From: Lewinellaceae bacterium
GTDB taxonomy: Bacteria; Bacteroidota; Bacteroidia; Chitinophagales; Saprospiraceae
Length of the DNA stretch: 64,000 nt
Direction of reading: 5' to 3'
Assembly (NCBI GenBank): GCA_020636405.1
Contig: JACJXW010000005.1
Span: 248,001 to 312,000 of the forward strand
Every line of letters begins with the position of its first letter. Within the stretch, counting starts at the first letter, position 1. The notes beneath the pieces are model-generated. The model saw only the letters and a program-made list of their open reading frames with translations, had not been told where the DNA came from and did not search any database. Both the position numbers and the translations under genes were made by a program. Shown here one piece after another: positions 52,064 to 60,270 of this stretch.

Positions 52064-53439
52064 AGCTGACATTTCAAAACCGGATTGCGCTGTTCAATAC
52101 CCTGGCCGCCGCGGCTGCTACCCTGCTGGTGTTTCTCATCGTGTATGCCGTTGTTTTCTTTACCGCCTATCACCATCTGAACCAGGATATCCTCCAGGAG
52201 AAAGAAGAGATCTTTTCCAACTTGCTTTGGAAAGGGGATTCCATTGTCATTAACCAAATGCCGGAATGGGAAGAGCAGGAACATCAGCAGGTTGAGGTCA
52301 ACCCAACCTTTATACAGATCACCGACTCACAGGGCAACCTGCGCTTCCGTTCGGCCAACCTGCAGGAAGACTTCTTCCTGTTCATCCCCGACATGGAAAG
52401 GTCCTCTTTTCTCAACAGCCGCCTCAATGGGCAACGGATCCGGCTGGGGTATTTTCCCATCTTCAATAGTTCGGGCACGAATACCGGGCAATTGGCCCTG
52501 GGGGTCTCCATGGAAGAGTCTGCGGTTGTGCTCAACAACCTGCGCATTACGCTGCTCCTCGCATTCCCCCTGCTTTTGCTCGTGCTCTATCTGGCTACTT
52601 CGTTTGCGGCATCCAAGGGAATTGCACCGGTACATCAGATCATCGAAACTGCCTCCGGTATTGATGATGCGAACGCCCACACCCGCCTGCCCATGCCGGA
52701 GCACAAGGATGAGATCCACCAATTGGCCGCCACTATCAATGCGTTGCTGAACCGGATCGAAAGCCGCATTAAACGCGAAAAGCAATTTACGGCCGACGCC
52801 TCTCACGAACTGCGCACCCCCTTGGCCGCTATCCGCGGAACCCTGGAGGTACTGGCCCGGCGGCAGCGTGAACCGGCGCACTACGAAGAAAAGATCACCG
52901 AGGTCATCCGGGAAGTAGACCGCATGAACCAGATACTGAACCAACTTCTGCAACTCTCCCGCCTGGAGGCAGGCAACACTGGCTTCGTCCAGGAGCCGCT
53001 CAACCTGAAGAGCCTTGCCGATGAGCTTTTGCCGCAATGGCAGGCCGCACTGGATCGAAAACGAGTAAGCCTGCAGGTCGATATTCCCCCTGATGCAGAA
53101 CCCCTGGCCGACCGCTCTTCCCTTAGCCTGATGCTTGACAACCTCGTCGGCAACGCCATAAAATATTGCCCGTCGGGCGGAAAAATAAATATCAGCTGGA
53201 GGCAGGCAGGCCATACCCTCACCGTTGCCGATGACGGCCCTGGTATCGCCGCCGAGCATCTTCCTCATCTCTTTGAGCGTTTCTACCGCGCCGATGCCTC
53301 CCGCACTTCTCAAATACCCGGCACCGGGCTGGGGTTGTCAATTGTCAAAAAACTCGCCGAATTACAGGGCATCAGCCTGGAGCTGAACAGCCGTGAAGAG
53401 GAAGGAACAACTTTTATTCTTCGTTTCCCTCCGTTTTAA
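52060..53439 (+). CDS. Sensor histidine kinase
   Basis: The 459-residue kinase has membrane helices at about residues 10-34 and 162-184 with a 125-residue sensor region between, then a HAMP domain, a HisKA box with His249 in TADASHELRTPLAAIRG, and an HATPase domain with DNLVGNAIKYCPSGG and GTGLGLSIVKKLAE. The layout is like QseC/PmrB/CusS. The sensor region is acidic and has no obvious ligand motif. ATGA overlap with the response regulator. Stimulus unknown; metal, redox or envelope stress are candidates. Confidence 0.92.
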   Translation: MKLTFQNRIALFNTLAAAAATLLVFLIVYAVVFFTAYHHLNQDILQEKEEIFSNLLWKGDSIVINQMPEWEEQEHQQVEVNPTFIQITDSQGNLRFRSANLQEDFFLFIPDMERSSFLNSRLNGQRIRLGYFPIFNSSGTNTGQLALGVSMEESAVVLNNLRITLLLAFPLLLLVLYLATSFAASKGIAPVHQIIETASGIDDANAHTRLPMPEHKDEIHQLAATINALLNRIESRIKREKQFTADASHELRTPLAAIRGTLEVLARRQREPAHYEEKITEVIREVDRMNQILNQLLQLSRLEAGNTGFVQEPLNLKSLADELLPQWQAALDRKRVSLQVDIPPDAEPLADRSSLSLMLDNLVGNAIKYCPSGGKINISWRQAGHTLTVADDGPGIAAEHLPHLFERFYRADASRTSQIPGTGLGLSIVKKLAELQGISLELNSREEEGTTFILRFPPF

Positions 53440-53473
53440 GCCAATTTTTAGAATGGCTTAAGGCCCGTATAAG
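53435..53473 (+). promoter_or_regulatory. 11-bp-phased YTTAAK direct-repeat array, site 2
   Basis: TTTAAG at 53435, TTTTAG at 53446, CTTAAG at 53457 and TATAAG at 53468 repeat at exactly 11 bases. The arms TTAAGC and GCTTAA also give an inverted repeat with 14 bases between, exactly as at site 1. It lies in the 90-base gap between the histidine kinase and the rubrerythrin gene, overlapping the kinase stop codon. CATCTTTG (53485-53492), 11 bases after the array, is a near-match to the -7 consensus. Confidence 0.7.
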
Positions 53474-53529
53474 GCCCCCGCTCCCATCTTTGTGGAGTCC
53501 AGACAATTGGACGATCAAAAAAAAGAACC

Positions 53530-54264
53530 ATGAAGAAGAATCTGTTATTTGTTGTGTTGCTGGCTCTGGCAGCCGGCGCCGGGCTGGCCTCCTGCAATGG
53601 CCAGCCGGAAAAGGAAGTTGGCCAGAAACCTGCTTTCAACGATGAACAACCCGCTCATCTGGTCGCCAATGCGACGGAAAAAGGAGCGCCTGTGATGAGC
53701 CCTGCCGAGGCCCGAACTCTGGTAGTCAGCAACCTGCAAACGGCCTTCGCCGGAGAAACGACAGCCAGCGCCAAGTATGCCGCTTATGCGAAAAAGGCAG
53801 AGGCAGAAGGCCACCGGCAGATCGCCCTGCTCTTTAAGGCCGCTTCTGCCTCCGAGAAGGTACATGCCAATAACCACCGTGCCGCACTGGAAGAAATAGG
53901 CGAATCGGCCAAGCCGGTAAACCCGGAATTCATCGTCAAAACCACCACAGAGAACCTGGAAGACGCCATTGCCGGGGAGTCATACGAGATCAGTACTATG
54001 TATCCCGAATTCCTGGCAAATGCTTCCAGGGCGGATATGCAGATGGCTCTACTCAGCCTCAACTATGCCTACAAGACCGAACAAAAGCATAAGCCGCTTT
54101 ACGAAAAAGCCCTCGCAGCTCTTCACAATGGACAGGAAGACAGCCTTGCCGGGCGTTACTTCGTCTGCCCCACCTGCGGCAATACTTACGATGGCGACGC
54201 TCCCAAACGCTGTGGAATCTCCATGACCAGCGGAGAGCGCTTTGTTGAGATCAGTTCCCTTTAA
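53530..54264 (+). CDS. Rubrerythrin-family lipoprotein
   Basis: The 244-residue protein is secreted and lipidated (lipobox LASC, Cys22), then carries a rubrerythrin diiron domain with Glu76, Glu109-x2-His112, Glu150 and Glu184-x2-His187. The C-terminal rubredoxin-like module has Cys213, Cys216 and Cys228, but the fourth ligand position is Ser231 (CGISMTSGERF instead of the usual CPxC). Rubrerythrins reduce peroxide; most are cytosolic, so a lipoprotein form is unusual. It has its own TTAAG-type site upstream. Codes directly before a second DUF2231 protein. The 4th-ligand loss may change or disable the FeCys4 site. Confidence 0.88.
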   Translation: MKKNLLFVVLLALAAGAGLASCNGQPEKEVGQKPAFNDEQPAHLVANATEKGAPVMSPAEARTLVVSNLQTAFAGETTASAKYAAYAKKAEAEGHRQIALLFKAASASEKVHANNHRAALEEIGESAKPVNPEFIVKTTTENLEDAIAGESYEISTMYPEFLANASRADMQMALLSLNYAYKTEQKHKPLYEKALAALHNGQEDSLAGRYFVCPTCGNTYDGDAPKRCGISMTSGERFVEISSL

Positions 54265-54286
54265 TTCACCTCAAAATAACAAGATC

Positions 54287-54802
54287 ATGAATCAGGCACA
54301 TATGCATCTGCTGCTCACCCATTTACCCATAGTCGGCTCCCTGCTGGGCGTACTGGCATTAATTGCCGGCTTTGCGTTCCGCTCGGAGCCGGTAAAAAGA
54401 GCCGCCCTGGGTATCTTGCTGCTCGCCGCCCTGGCTGCTATCCCCACCTTCCTCACCGGCGAAGGCGCCGAAGAAGTTGTGGAGAATGTGCCCGGTGTAC
54501 AGGAGAACCTGATCGGGCGCCACGAGGATACGGCCTCCCTTTTCATCTGGCTCATCAGTGGCCTGGGCCTGCTCTCCCTGGTAACACTGGCCGCCAGCCT
54601 AAAAAATAATCCGCTTAGCAAAGCTTTGTATGCGGTCACCTTCGTCTTTTCCCTGGCAACCATGGGCATGGCCACCCAGGTGGGCGCCACCGGCGGCAAG
54701 ATCCGCCACACGGAGATCGGCAGTTCCACTGTTCAGGCCAATGCGGAGCAGCAGGGAAGCGACGCGTACAAAATTGAACAGGGGGAAAAGGATGAGGATT
54801 AG
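54287..54802 (+). CDS. DUF2231 membrane protein, second copy
   Basis: The 171-residue protein has four membrane helices and the same motifs as the first copy: His5, His7, His12 (AHMHLLLTHLPIVGS), a HEDTASLF loop and a TQVGATGGKIRHTEIG end. The spacing of the three N-terminal His residues is the same in both copies. It ends in an acidic/basic tail. It follows the rubrerythrin lipoprotein gene 22 bases later, so both are probably co-transcribed. The frame upstream of 54287 was rejected because it begins inside the rubrerythrin gene. Confidence 0.82.
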   Translation: MNQAHMHLLLTHLPIVGSLLGVLALIAGFAFRSEPVKRAALGILLLAALAAIPTFLTGEGAEEVVENVPGVQENLIGRHEDTASLFIWLISGLGLLSLVTLAASLKNNPLSKALYAVTFVFSLATMGMATQVGATGGKIRHTEIGSSTVQANAEQQGSDAYKIEQGEKDED

Positions 54803-54815
54803 GTAAAAGGATCTG

Positions 54816-54860
54816 GGTTATAGATTTTTCAGGTTCTTTAGATCTGAAAAATCTATAACC
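54816..54860. terminator. 17-bp perfect hairpin, bidirectional terminator
   Basis: GGTTATAGATTTTTCAG (54816-54832) pairs perfectly with CTGAAAAATCTATAACC (54844-54860) around an 11-base loop. It lies between the convergent DUF2231 and mutarotase genes and touches the stop codon of the latter. It is the clear 3' border of the rubrerythrin unit. Confidence 0.7.
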
Positions 54861-55189
54861 TACAACTCGAAGATCCGTTCCATCACCATCCACTTTTCAC
54901 CCGCCTGTGCTCCGGGTAGGGGTTGCTGAAAACGCCACATCAGTTCTTCCCATTCCTGTACCTTTGGGTTGGCGGCATCCATAGCAGCCTTTTGTTCAAA
55001 GGAAAAGTCATCGGTTGTTTCCATGATCATAAACAGCCGGTTGCCAAGTCGGTAGATCTCCATACCAGTAATTCCAGCATTCCTGATGCTTTCCAGTATG
55101 TCCGGCCATACGGCGCGGTGATAGGCTTCGTATTCGGCGATAAGGGTGGGGTCGTCTTTGAGGTCGAGGGTGAGGCAGTGTCTTTTCAT
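54860..55189 (-). CDS. L-rhamnose mutarotase family protein
   Basis: The 109-residue protein matches the RhaM/FucU-like L-rhamnose mutarotase family (MKRHCLTLDLKDDPTLIAEYE start, a catalytic-type YHRAVWPDILESI, and the FEQKAAMDAANPKVQEWEELM tail). It interconverts alpha- and beta-anomers. It is followed upstream by FAH and SDR genes in the same direction, which fits a rhamnose or fucose catabolic set. No kinase or isomerase of the phosphorylated pathway is adjacent. ATG at 55189 is the family start. Confidence 0.85.
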   Translation of the reverse strand: MKRHCLTLDLKDDPTLIAEYEAYHRAVWPDILESIRNAGITGMEIYRLGNRLFMIMETTDDFSFEQKAAMDAANPKVQEWEELMWRFQQPLPGAQAGEKWMVMERIFEL

Positions 55190-55226
55190 GGAATGAGGGG
55201 ATGAGTGAATGATGGAATAGACGGGA

Positions 55227-56084
55227 CTATGTCCCATATGCGATCGCCTTCTGTCGGGCGGTGCCCAATCCTTCTATACCCAGCTCGACGACGTCGCCTG
55301 GTTTAAGGTAGCGGGGTGGGGTGAGGCCTAGCCCTACGCCGAAGGGCGTGCCGGTAGAGATAAGGTCTCCGGGCAGCAGGGACATGAATCGGCTGATGTA
55401 GCTGATCAGATGTGGAATGCCGAAGATCAGGTCGGCGGTGGTACTTTGCTGCATCAATTCTCCGTTGACTTTCAGCCAGAGCTCCAGCTTATGCGGGTCG
55501 GGGATCTCCTCCGGAGAGGCCAGCCAGGGGCCGATGGGGGCGAAGGTGTCGCAACTCTTGCCCTTTACCCATTGCCCGCCTTGTTCCAGTTGGAATGCTC
55601 GCTCGCTGTAGTCGTTATGCAGGACATAACCGGCCACGTGATCCATGGCATCCTTTTCTTCGACGTAGGAGGCCTGTTTGCCGATAACGACCCCCAGTTC
55701 CACCTCCCAGTCCGTCTTCCGGCTTCCGCGGGGAATGACCAGGTTGTCGTTAGGCCCGCAGATGGCGGAGGTGGCCTTGAAGAACAAAACCGGCTCGGAG
55801 GGCACCGCCATGCCGCTCTCCCGGGCATGGGCAGCGTAGTTGAGCCCAACGCAGACGATCTTTGATGGCCGTCTGAGGGGCGGCCCCAGGCGGGTATCTT
55901 CAGGTATTGGCGGGCAGGCCGGGGCGTGGTGCTCCAACCAGGCGGACAGGCGTTGAATGCCGTCGCTGCCGAAAAAAGCTTCATCGTAATCTTCACCAAA
56001 GGCGGAGACGTCCAGCCAATTGCCGGCACTGTCGATGACACCGGGGCGCTCCTGTCCTGGTTTTCCTGCTCTGATCAGTTTCAT
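55227..56084 (-). CDS. Fumarylacetoacetate hydrolase family protein
   Basis: The 285-residue protein has the FAH fold: KIVCVGLNYAAHARE, metal-binding Glu residues in DWEVELGVVIGK, and LLPGDLISTGTPFGVG. The group includes 2,4-didehydro-3-deoxy-L-rhamnonate/fuconate hydrolase as well as other diketo acid hydrolases. Between a mutarotase and an SDR, the likely role is hydrolysis of a 2,4-diketo-3-deoxy sugar acid to pyruvate and lactate. That role is inferred from neighbours. Confidence 0.87.
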   Translation of the reverse strand: MKLIRAGKPGQERPGVIDSAGNWLDVSAFGEDYDEAFFGSDGIQRLSAWLEHHAPACPPIPEDTRLGPPLRRPSKIVCVGLNYAAHARESGMAVPSEPVLFFKATSAICGPNDNLVIPRGSRKTDWEVELGVVIGKQASYVEEKDAMDHVAGYVLHNDYSERAFQLEQGGQWVKGKSCDTFAPIGPWLASPEEIPDPHKLELWLKVNGELMQQSTTADLIFGIPHLISYISRFMSLLPGDLISTGTPFGVGLGLTPPRYLKPGDVVELGIEGLGTARQKAIAYGT

Positions 56085-56159
56085 GTTTCTTTAAGTATTT
56101 GATGGAAGACGACGCCTCCTGTCGGAATAGGCACACAGGAGGGCGGCATCACGCTCAAC

Positions 56160-56945
56160 TCAGGTATTCAATGTTAGAAAGCCCCCGTCAATTGGATAAT
56201 TCGTACCGGTAATGAATGCCGCTTCATCCGAACAAAGGTATAATGCCAGGTGAGCCACCTCATCCGGGCGTCCCATTCTGCCGATGGGTTGAGTTTGAGA
56301 TAAATTGTTAAACATTTCCTCTTCCTGGCCAGGGTAGTTCTTTGCCAGGAAGCCATCGACGAATGGGGTATGTATCCTTGCCGGGGCGATACTGTTACAG
56401 CGGATGTTGTACCCGATATAGTCCCGGGCGACGGTGTAGGTCATCGCCAGCACCGCTCCCTTGCTCATGGAGTAGGCGAATCTTCCGGGTAATCCCAGCG
56501 AAGAAGCAATGGAGCCCATATTCAGGATGACCCCCCCCTGCTGTTGCTTCATGTGTGGTAGGGCCGCCATCATTCCGTTGTACACCCCTTTGATGTTGAC
56601 GGAATAAATGCGGTCGAGGTCCTCCTCGGTGGTATCCTCCAGCCTGCCTACATGGGCGATACCGGCATTATTGACCAGGATATCCAGCCGCCCGGCGGTT
56701 GCGACAATGTCTTTACAGATCCGGATCATTTCCGACTGGTGGCTTACGTTGCCGGAAACTACTTCAACCTGGCCGCCGCCGGCCTGTATCTCTTCGGCCA
56801 CGCGGCGGGCGCCGGCCTCGTCAATGTCGAGCAGGAAAACGTGGGCGCCGGCGCTGGCAAACGTTCGGCAGATGCTCTCTCCGATCCCGCTCCCGCCCCC
56901 GGTAACGAGGGCGATCTTTCCATCTAAAGCGAATGGCATGGGCAC
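56160..56945 (-). CDS. Short-chain dehydrogenase/reductase
   Basis: The 261-residue SDR has the cofactor motif TGGGSGIG, NNAG, the Ser in NMGSIASSLG and the catalytic Tyr-x3-Lys in AYSMSKGAV. In this neighbourhood it is plausibly a 2-keto-3-deoxy-L-rhamnonate or fuconate 4-dehydrogenase, feeding the FAH-family hydrolase. Family members also include glucose dehydrogenases, so the substrate is inferred only. Upstream of it the strand direction changes to the LuxR regulator, so a shared regulator is possible. Confidence 0.88.
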   Translation of the reverse strand: MPMPFALDGKIALVTGGGSGIGESICRTFASAGAHVFLLDIDEAGARRVAEEIQAGGGQVEVVSGNVSHQSEMIRICKDIVATAGRLDILVNNAGIAHVGRLEDTTEEDLDRIYSVNIKGVYNGMMAALPHMKQQQGGVILNMGSIASSLGLPGRFAYSMSKGAVLAMTYTVARDYIGYNIRCNSIAPARIHTPFVDGFLAKNYPGQEEEMFNNLSQTQPIGRMGRPDEVAHLALYLCSDEAAFITGTNYPIDGGFLTLNT

Positions 56946-57290
56946 TGTATTTTGTTTTGTGGGCTTTGATAGCCCATGGCGTTGTAGGTTGAGCTAAAGT
57001 AAGGAAATGTTGAGGGGAAGTGGGAGAGAAAGGGTTAGAAATTTGAATGTCATCTTCCACACAAATGCAAAGCAACTACCCAAATATGTAGTATGGGCGC
57101 CTGCCATTACCTTGTACATTGGTGTAGTCAACCCTGGCGTTGGCCAGGATAGAGGAGGCTTTCATACAATATAACTATCTGGTACTTGACCGCATGGAGA
57201 TAAGCTCCTTAACTTGAGCATAATGTAAGGCAAGAGGCAACCTCCGGAAAAATAGGTTGTCCTTGATAACAAGTATACACCCGACTAAAA
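56946..57290. other. Gene-free divergent promoter region
   Basis: The 345-base divergent gap between the SDR and the LuxR-type gene holds a small CCTGGC/GCCAGG hairpin (57133-57148) and no protein-like frame. Promoters for both directions should lie here but I cannot place them with confidence. Confidence 0.5.
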
Positions 57291-57914
57291 ATGATTTCTG
57301 TAGCAATTGTAGATGCCAAACGCGACGTGAGGGAGGGCATCCAGGGCATATTGGAATCCAGTGATGGTTTCTGTTGCCTTGGCCTGTATGCCGACGGGCA
57401 GTCCGCTCTGGCCGGTATACCCGAACACCCTGCCGAAGTACTCCTGATCGAAGCCGACCTTCCGGATATGCAAGGCGCCGATTGCGTACGCCTCCTTCTG
57501 GATGAACTTCCCGGCCTGCGGGCCATCATGTTTACCAACTCTTTAGGCGAAGAGCAGATCTTTGCTGCTTTTAAAGCAGGGGCTTTGGGGTATATATCCA
57601 AGGTGTTCTTCCCCTCTTACCTGCTGAATGCCATCCGTGAGGTGAAAGCCGGTGGTGCGCCGATGAGCCCTGCGGTAGCTAAAAGGGTCGTGCGGTCGTT
57701 CAGCCAGCTGGACAACCCCCTGCCTTCCTTGTCCAAAAGGGAATACGACGTCATGGCCCTGCTTTGTAAAGGATACAGCTATCGCAAGATCGGAGAGCGG
57801 CTCTTTGTCAGTCCTAATACCGTGCGTTTCCACCTCAAGAATATTTACCGGAAGCTAAAAGTCAACTCCCGCCACGAGGCCCTGATCAAGGCTGCCAGGG
57901 TGGGAATGGTTTGA
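57291..57914 (+). CDS. LuxR/NarL-type regulator with atypical receiver
   Basis: The 207-residue protein has a receiver domain and a C-terminal LuxR HTH (LSKREYDVMALLCKGYSYRKIGERLFVSPNTVRFHLKNIYRKLKV). The expected phosphorylated Asp is replaced by Glu54 (LLIEADLPDMQG), and the acidic pair at the start keeps only Asp8 (IVDAKRD). Thr82 and Lys104 remain. Such substitutions are usual in receivers that do not need phosphorylation. No histidine kinase gene is adjacent. It lies directly upstream of a decayed SusC/SusD pair and the FAH/SDR genes; target unknown. Confidence 0.88.
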   Translation: MISVAIVDAKRDVREGIQGILESSDGFCCLGLYADGQSALAGIPEHPAEVLLIEADLPDMQGADCVRLLLDELPGLRAIMFTNSLGEEQIFAAFKAGALGYISKVFFPSYLLNAIREVKAGGAPMSPAVAKRVVRSFSQLDNPLPSLSKREYDVMALLCKGYSYRKIGERLFVSPNTVRFHLKNIYRKLKVNSRHEALIKAARVGMV

Positions 57915-57930
57915 CTTTCCTATGGTTCTA

Positions 57931-57995
57931 TTGAGAGTTTTTTCATACTAATCTATTTGGTCTGTTGCCAGGTGTTCTCCTGGCAACTTTTTTTT
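57931..57995 (+). terminator. Conserved box plus hairpin terminator, copy 1
   Basis: A 22-base box (57932-57953, ending CATACTAATC) is followed by a perfect 9-bp stem, GTTGCCAGG (57964-57972) and CCTGGCAAC (57979-57987), and then eight T. The stem and T-tract form a proper rho-independent terminator after the LuxR-type gene. The same box and a similar hairpin recur at 61895-61955 upstream of the intact SusC gene, so this may be a leader element shared by SusC loci. Confidence 0.7.
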
Positions 57996-58112
57996 CCCGG
58001 CGCCCTTCTTTTTAACCTGTGGGCGCACCCGGAAAATGAAAATAAGTAAAGGGCCGGCGAACAAATCCAATAGCCAGGTGTCAATAAGAATAATGAGAGA
58101 ATAGAACCAACA

Positions 58113-60241
58113 GTCCGGTTTTTTACGGGCTTTGAATCCAAAGAAGTACCCCTTACCGCCGCAAGTGTCTACAATGTAACCATGGAAGAAGGGGCAGTCC
58201 TGATCTCCGAAGTGGTTGTTACCGGTACCGGTGTGGCCACAGACCGCCGCCGGACGGCTATCAGCGTAGAGGCTATCAGTTCGGACGAACTGCCCACCGT
58301 GAGCTCCGGTTCAGTCGACCAGGCGCTGGTAGGCAAGATTCCGGGCGCCTATATTCAGCAGAGCTCCGGCCAGCCCGGCCAGCAAGCGAACATTATCCTG
58401 CGGGGCATCAACTCACTGGGCGGAACCACCCCGATGATCCTCATCGATGGGGTGCAGGTGAGTACCGACAACAACTTCAACGGAAGCAATAACACCTTAA
58501 CCAGCCGTCTGGCGGACATCGACTTCAGCAATGTCGAACGCATCGAAGTGGTACAGGGTGCTGCTGCCGCCACGATCTACGGCGCCCAGGGAGCTAACGG
58601 CGTCATTCAGATCTTCACCAAGAAAGGAAGCAAAGGGAAGCCGCGTATCAGCCTTTCCATCTCTTACAGCGTAGCCAACCCGATGAAGGGAGGATTCGAA
58701 TACGCTCAACTCCACGCTTATCAGACCCTGCCCGACGGCCGCATTACCTCCGGGGGCGGTACTCCGCTTCAACAGAATGAATTTGGCGTATGGAGTGCAC
58801 CGCTGCTGGAAGCCGATGCCGATTCAAAAACGGACAATACCTATGTTGAACAGACCTACGACTTATTCGACCAGATCTTCCAGGACAATATCCCCAACTA
58901 CAACAGTGTCAACCCGCTGTTCACTGAGATTTACCGCCGGCGCACCGCCAACCTGATGCGCATCCTTCCCAACATCAACCTGAACTGGAAGGTGGCCGAT
59001 TTCCTGGAACTGGATTACAAATACGGTATCGACCACTACCGGGATGACTTCCAGGATTTCATCGATAACCAGTCCCAGATACTTGGAACTTCCAGCCAGG
59101 GTGGTATCGACCCCATCGTCGGGCAGATCGACCAGCGCCTGCGCGAAGGTACGCTCCAGAACTCTATCCTCAGCGGTTTCCTCCGCTTCGGGGATGATGC
59201 CGGGCTGGAGTCTACTTCACAGATTTCCTTCGACTGGCGGAAGCGCGACTTCAGCTTCGTCCGCGCTACCGGTACCGGCCTGCCCCTCTATGAGCCGGTC
59301 ACCCTGCGTGCCGCTGAGCAGTCCAATATCGATGAGTTTATCGAAGAATTCACGACCTACGGCTTCCTGATCAATGAGAAAATTGAATACCAGGGTAAAG
59401 TCGGCGTATCCGGCGGTTTGCGGATCGACTGGTCTTCCGTTTTCGGACAGGGGTCCGCCCCCTTCGTCTTCCCGCGTGGAGACGTCTATCTCCGCTTATC
59501 CGAGTTTGACTTCTGGAATATGAAAGCCTCTATTCCTGAATTTAAGTTGCGTGCCGCTTACGGCCAGGCCGGGGTACAGCCTGGTGCTTTCGACCGCATT
59601 GTCACCCTCAATGCCGGGCAGTTGGGCACCGGCGGCTATCTGGCACCACGGCAGGATCAGACCAACCCCTTACTGGATGTTCAGGTGTCCAAGGAGTTTG
59701 AGGCCGGGTTTGATGTCTCCTTTACACCGGGCAACCGCAATTCCGGGATTTTCTCCTTCCTGGGGTTGAGCCTGACCTACTGGGACCGCACCAGCGAGGA
59801 TGTCATCCGCGAGATCGGCGTAGCGCCAACGACGGGCGCCACTACCATTTTGGATAATGCCATAACCCTGGAGTCCAATGGTTGGCAGATCTCTCTGGAC
59901 AAGTCCATTTTTGAGTCGAGTAACTTTAGCTGGAAGTGGACGACCAACTTTGGCCGCCAGCAAACAACACTGGTATCGATCAGCAATAATGTCGATATTC
60001 CAGCCTCCGCCTGCGCAACGCCCGTATTGCTTTTGACTTTGCCAAGGTCTTTAGCTTGAGTGGCTTCAATCGCGTACAGCTCGAGCTGAGCGGCTTCAAC
60101 CTGTTCACGATCACGGATTACACCGGCTTCGACCCCGAAGCGGCTTCCGACCTGAACGACCCGACCCGCATCGGCCTGGACCAGTACGCGTTCCCGAACA
60201 GCCGTATCTTCCAGGTAGGGATCAACCTTGGTTTTCAGTAA
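58113..60241 (+). pseudogene. Decayed SusC/RagA-type TonB-dependent receptor
   Basis: The reading frame retains the end of the carboxypeptidase-like domain (FTGFESKEVPLTAAS from about 58113) and the plug domain with LRGINSLGGTTPMILIDGVQV. The signal peptide and most of the N-terminal domain are missing; an in-frame stop lies at 58071. Near 60002 the frame changes: LRLRNARIAFDFAKV and FNRVQLELSGFNLFTITDYTG to 60241, the normal SusC end, lie in another frame, with about 200 residues missing between. So the gene has an N-terminal truncation, an internal deletion and a frameshift. An assembly collapse cannot be excluded for the internal gap. Confidence 0.8.
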
Positions 60242-60270
60242 TTCGTCAACAAAATCTGTGAATTCCTTAA

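Noticed and set aside
58182..60059. Treating the 625-residue frame as a complete gene
   Set aside because: Homology continues upstream of the ATG and its true C-terminus lies in another frame; signal peptide and an internal part are missing.
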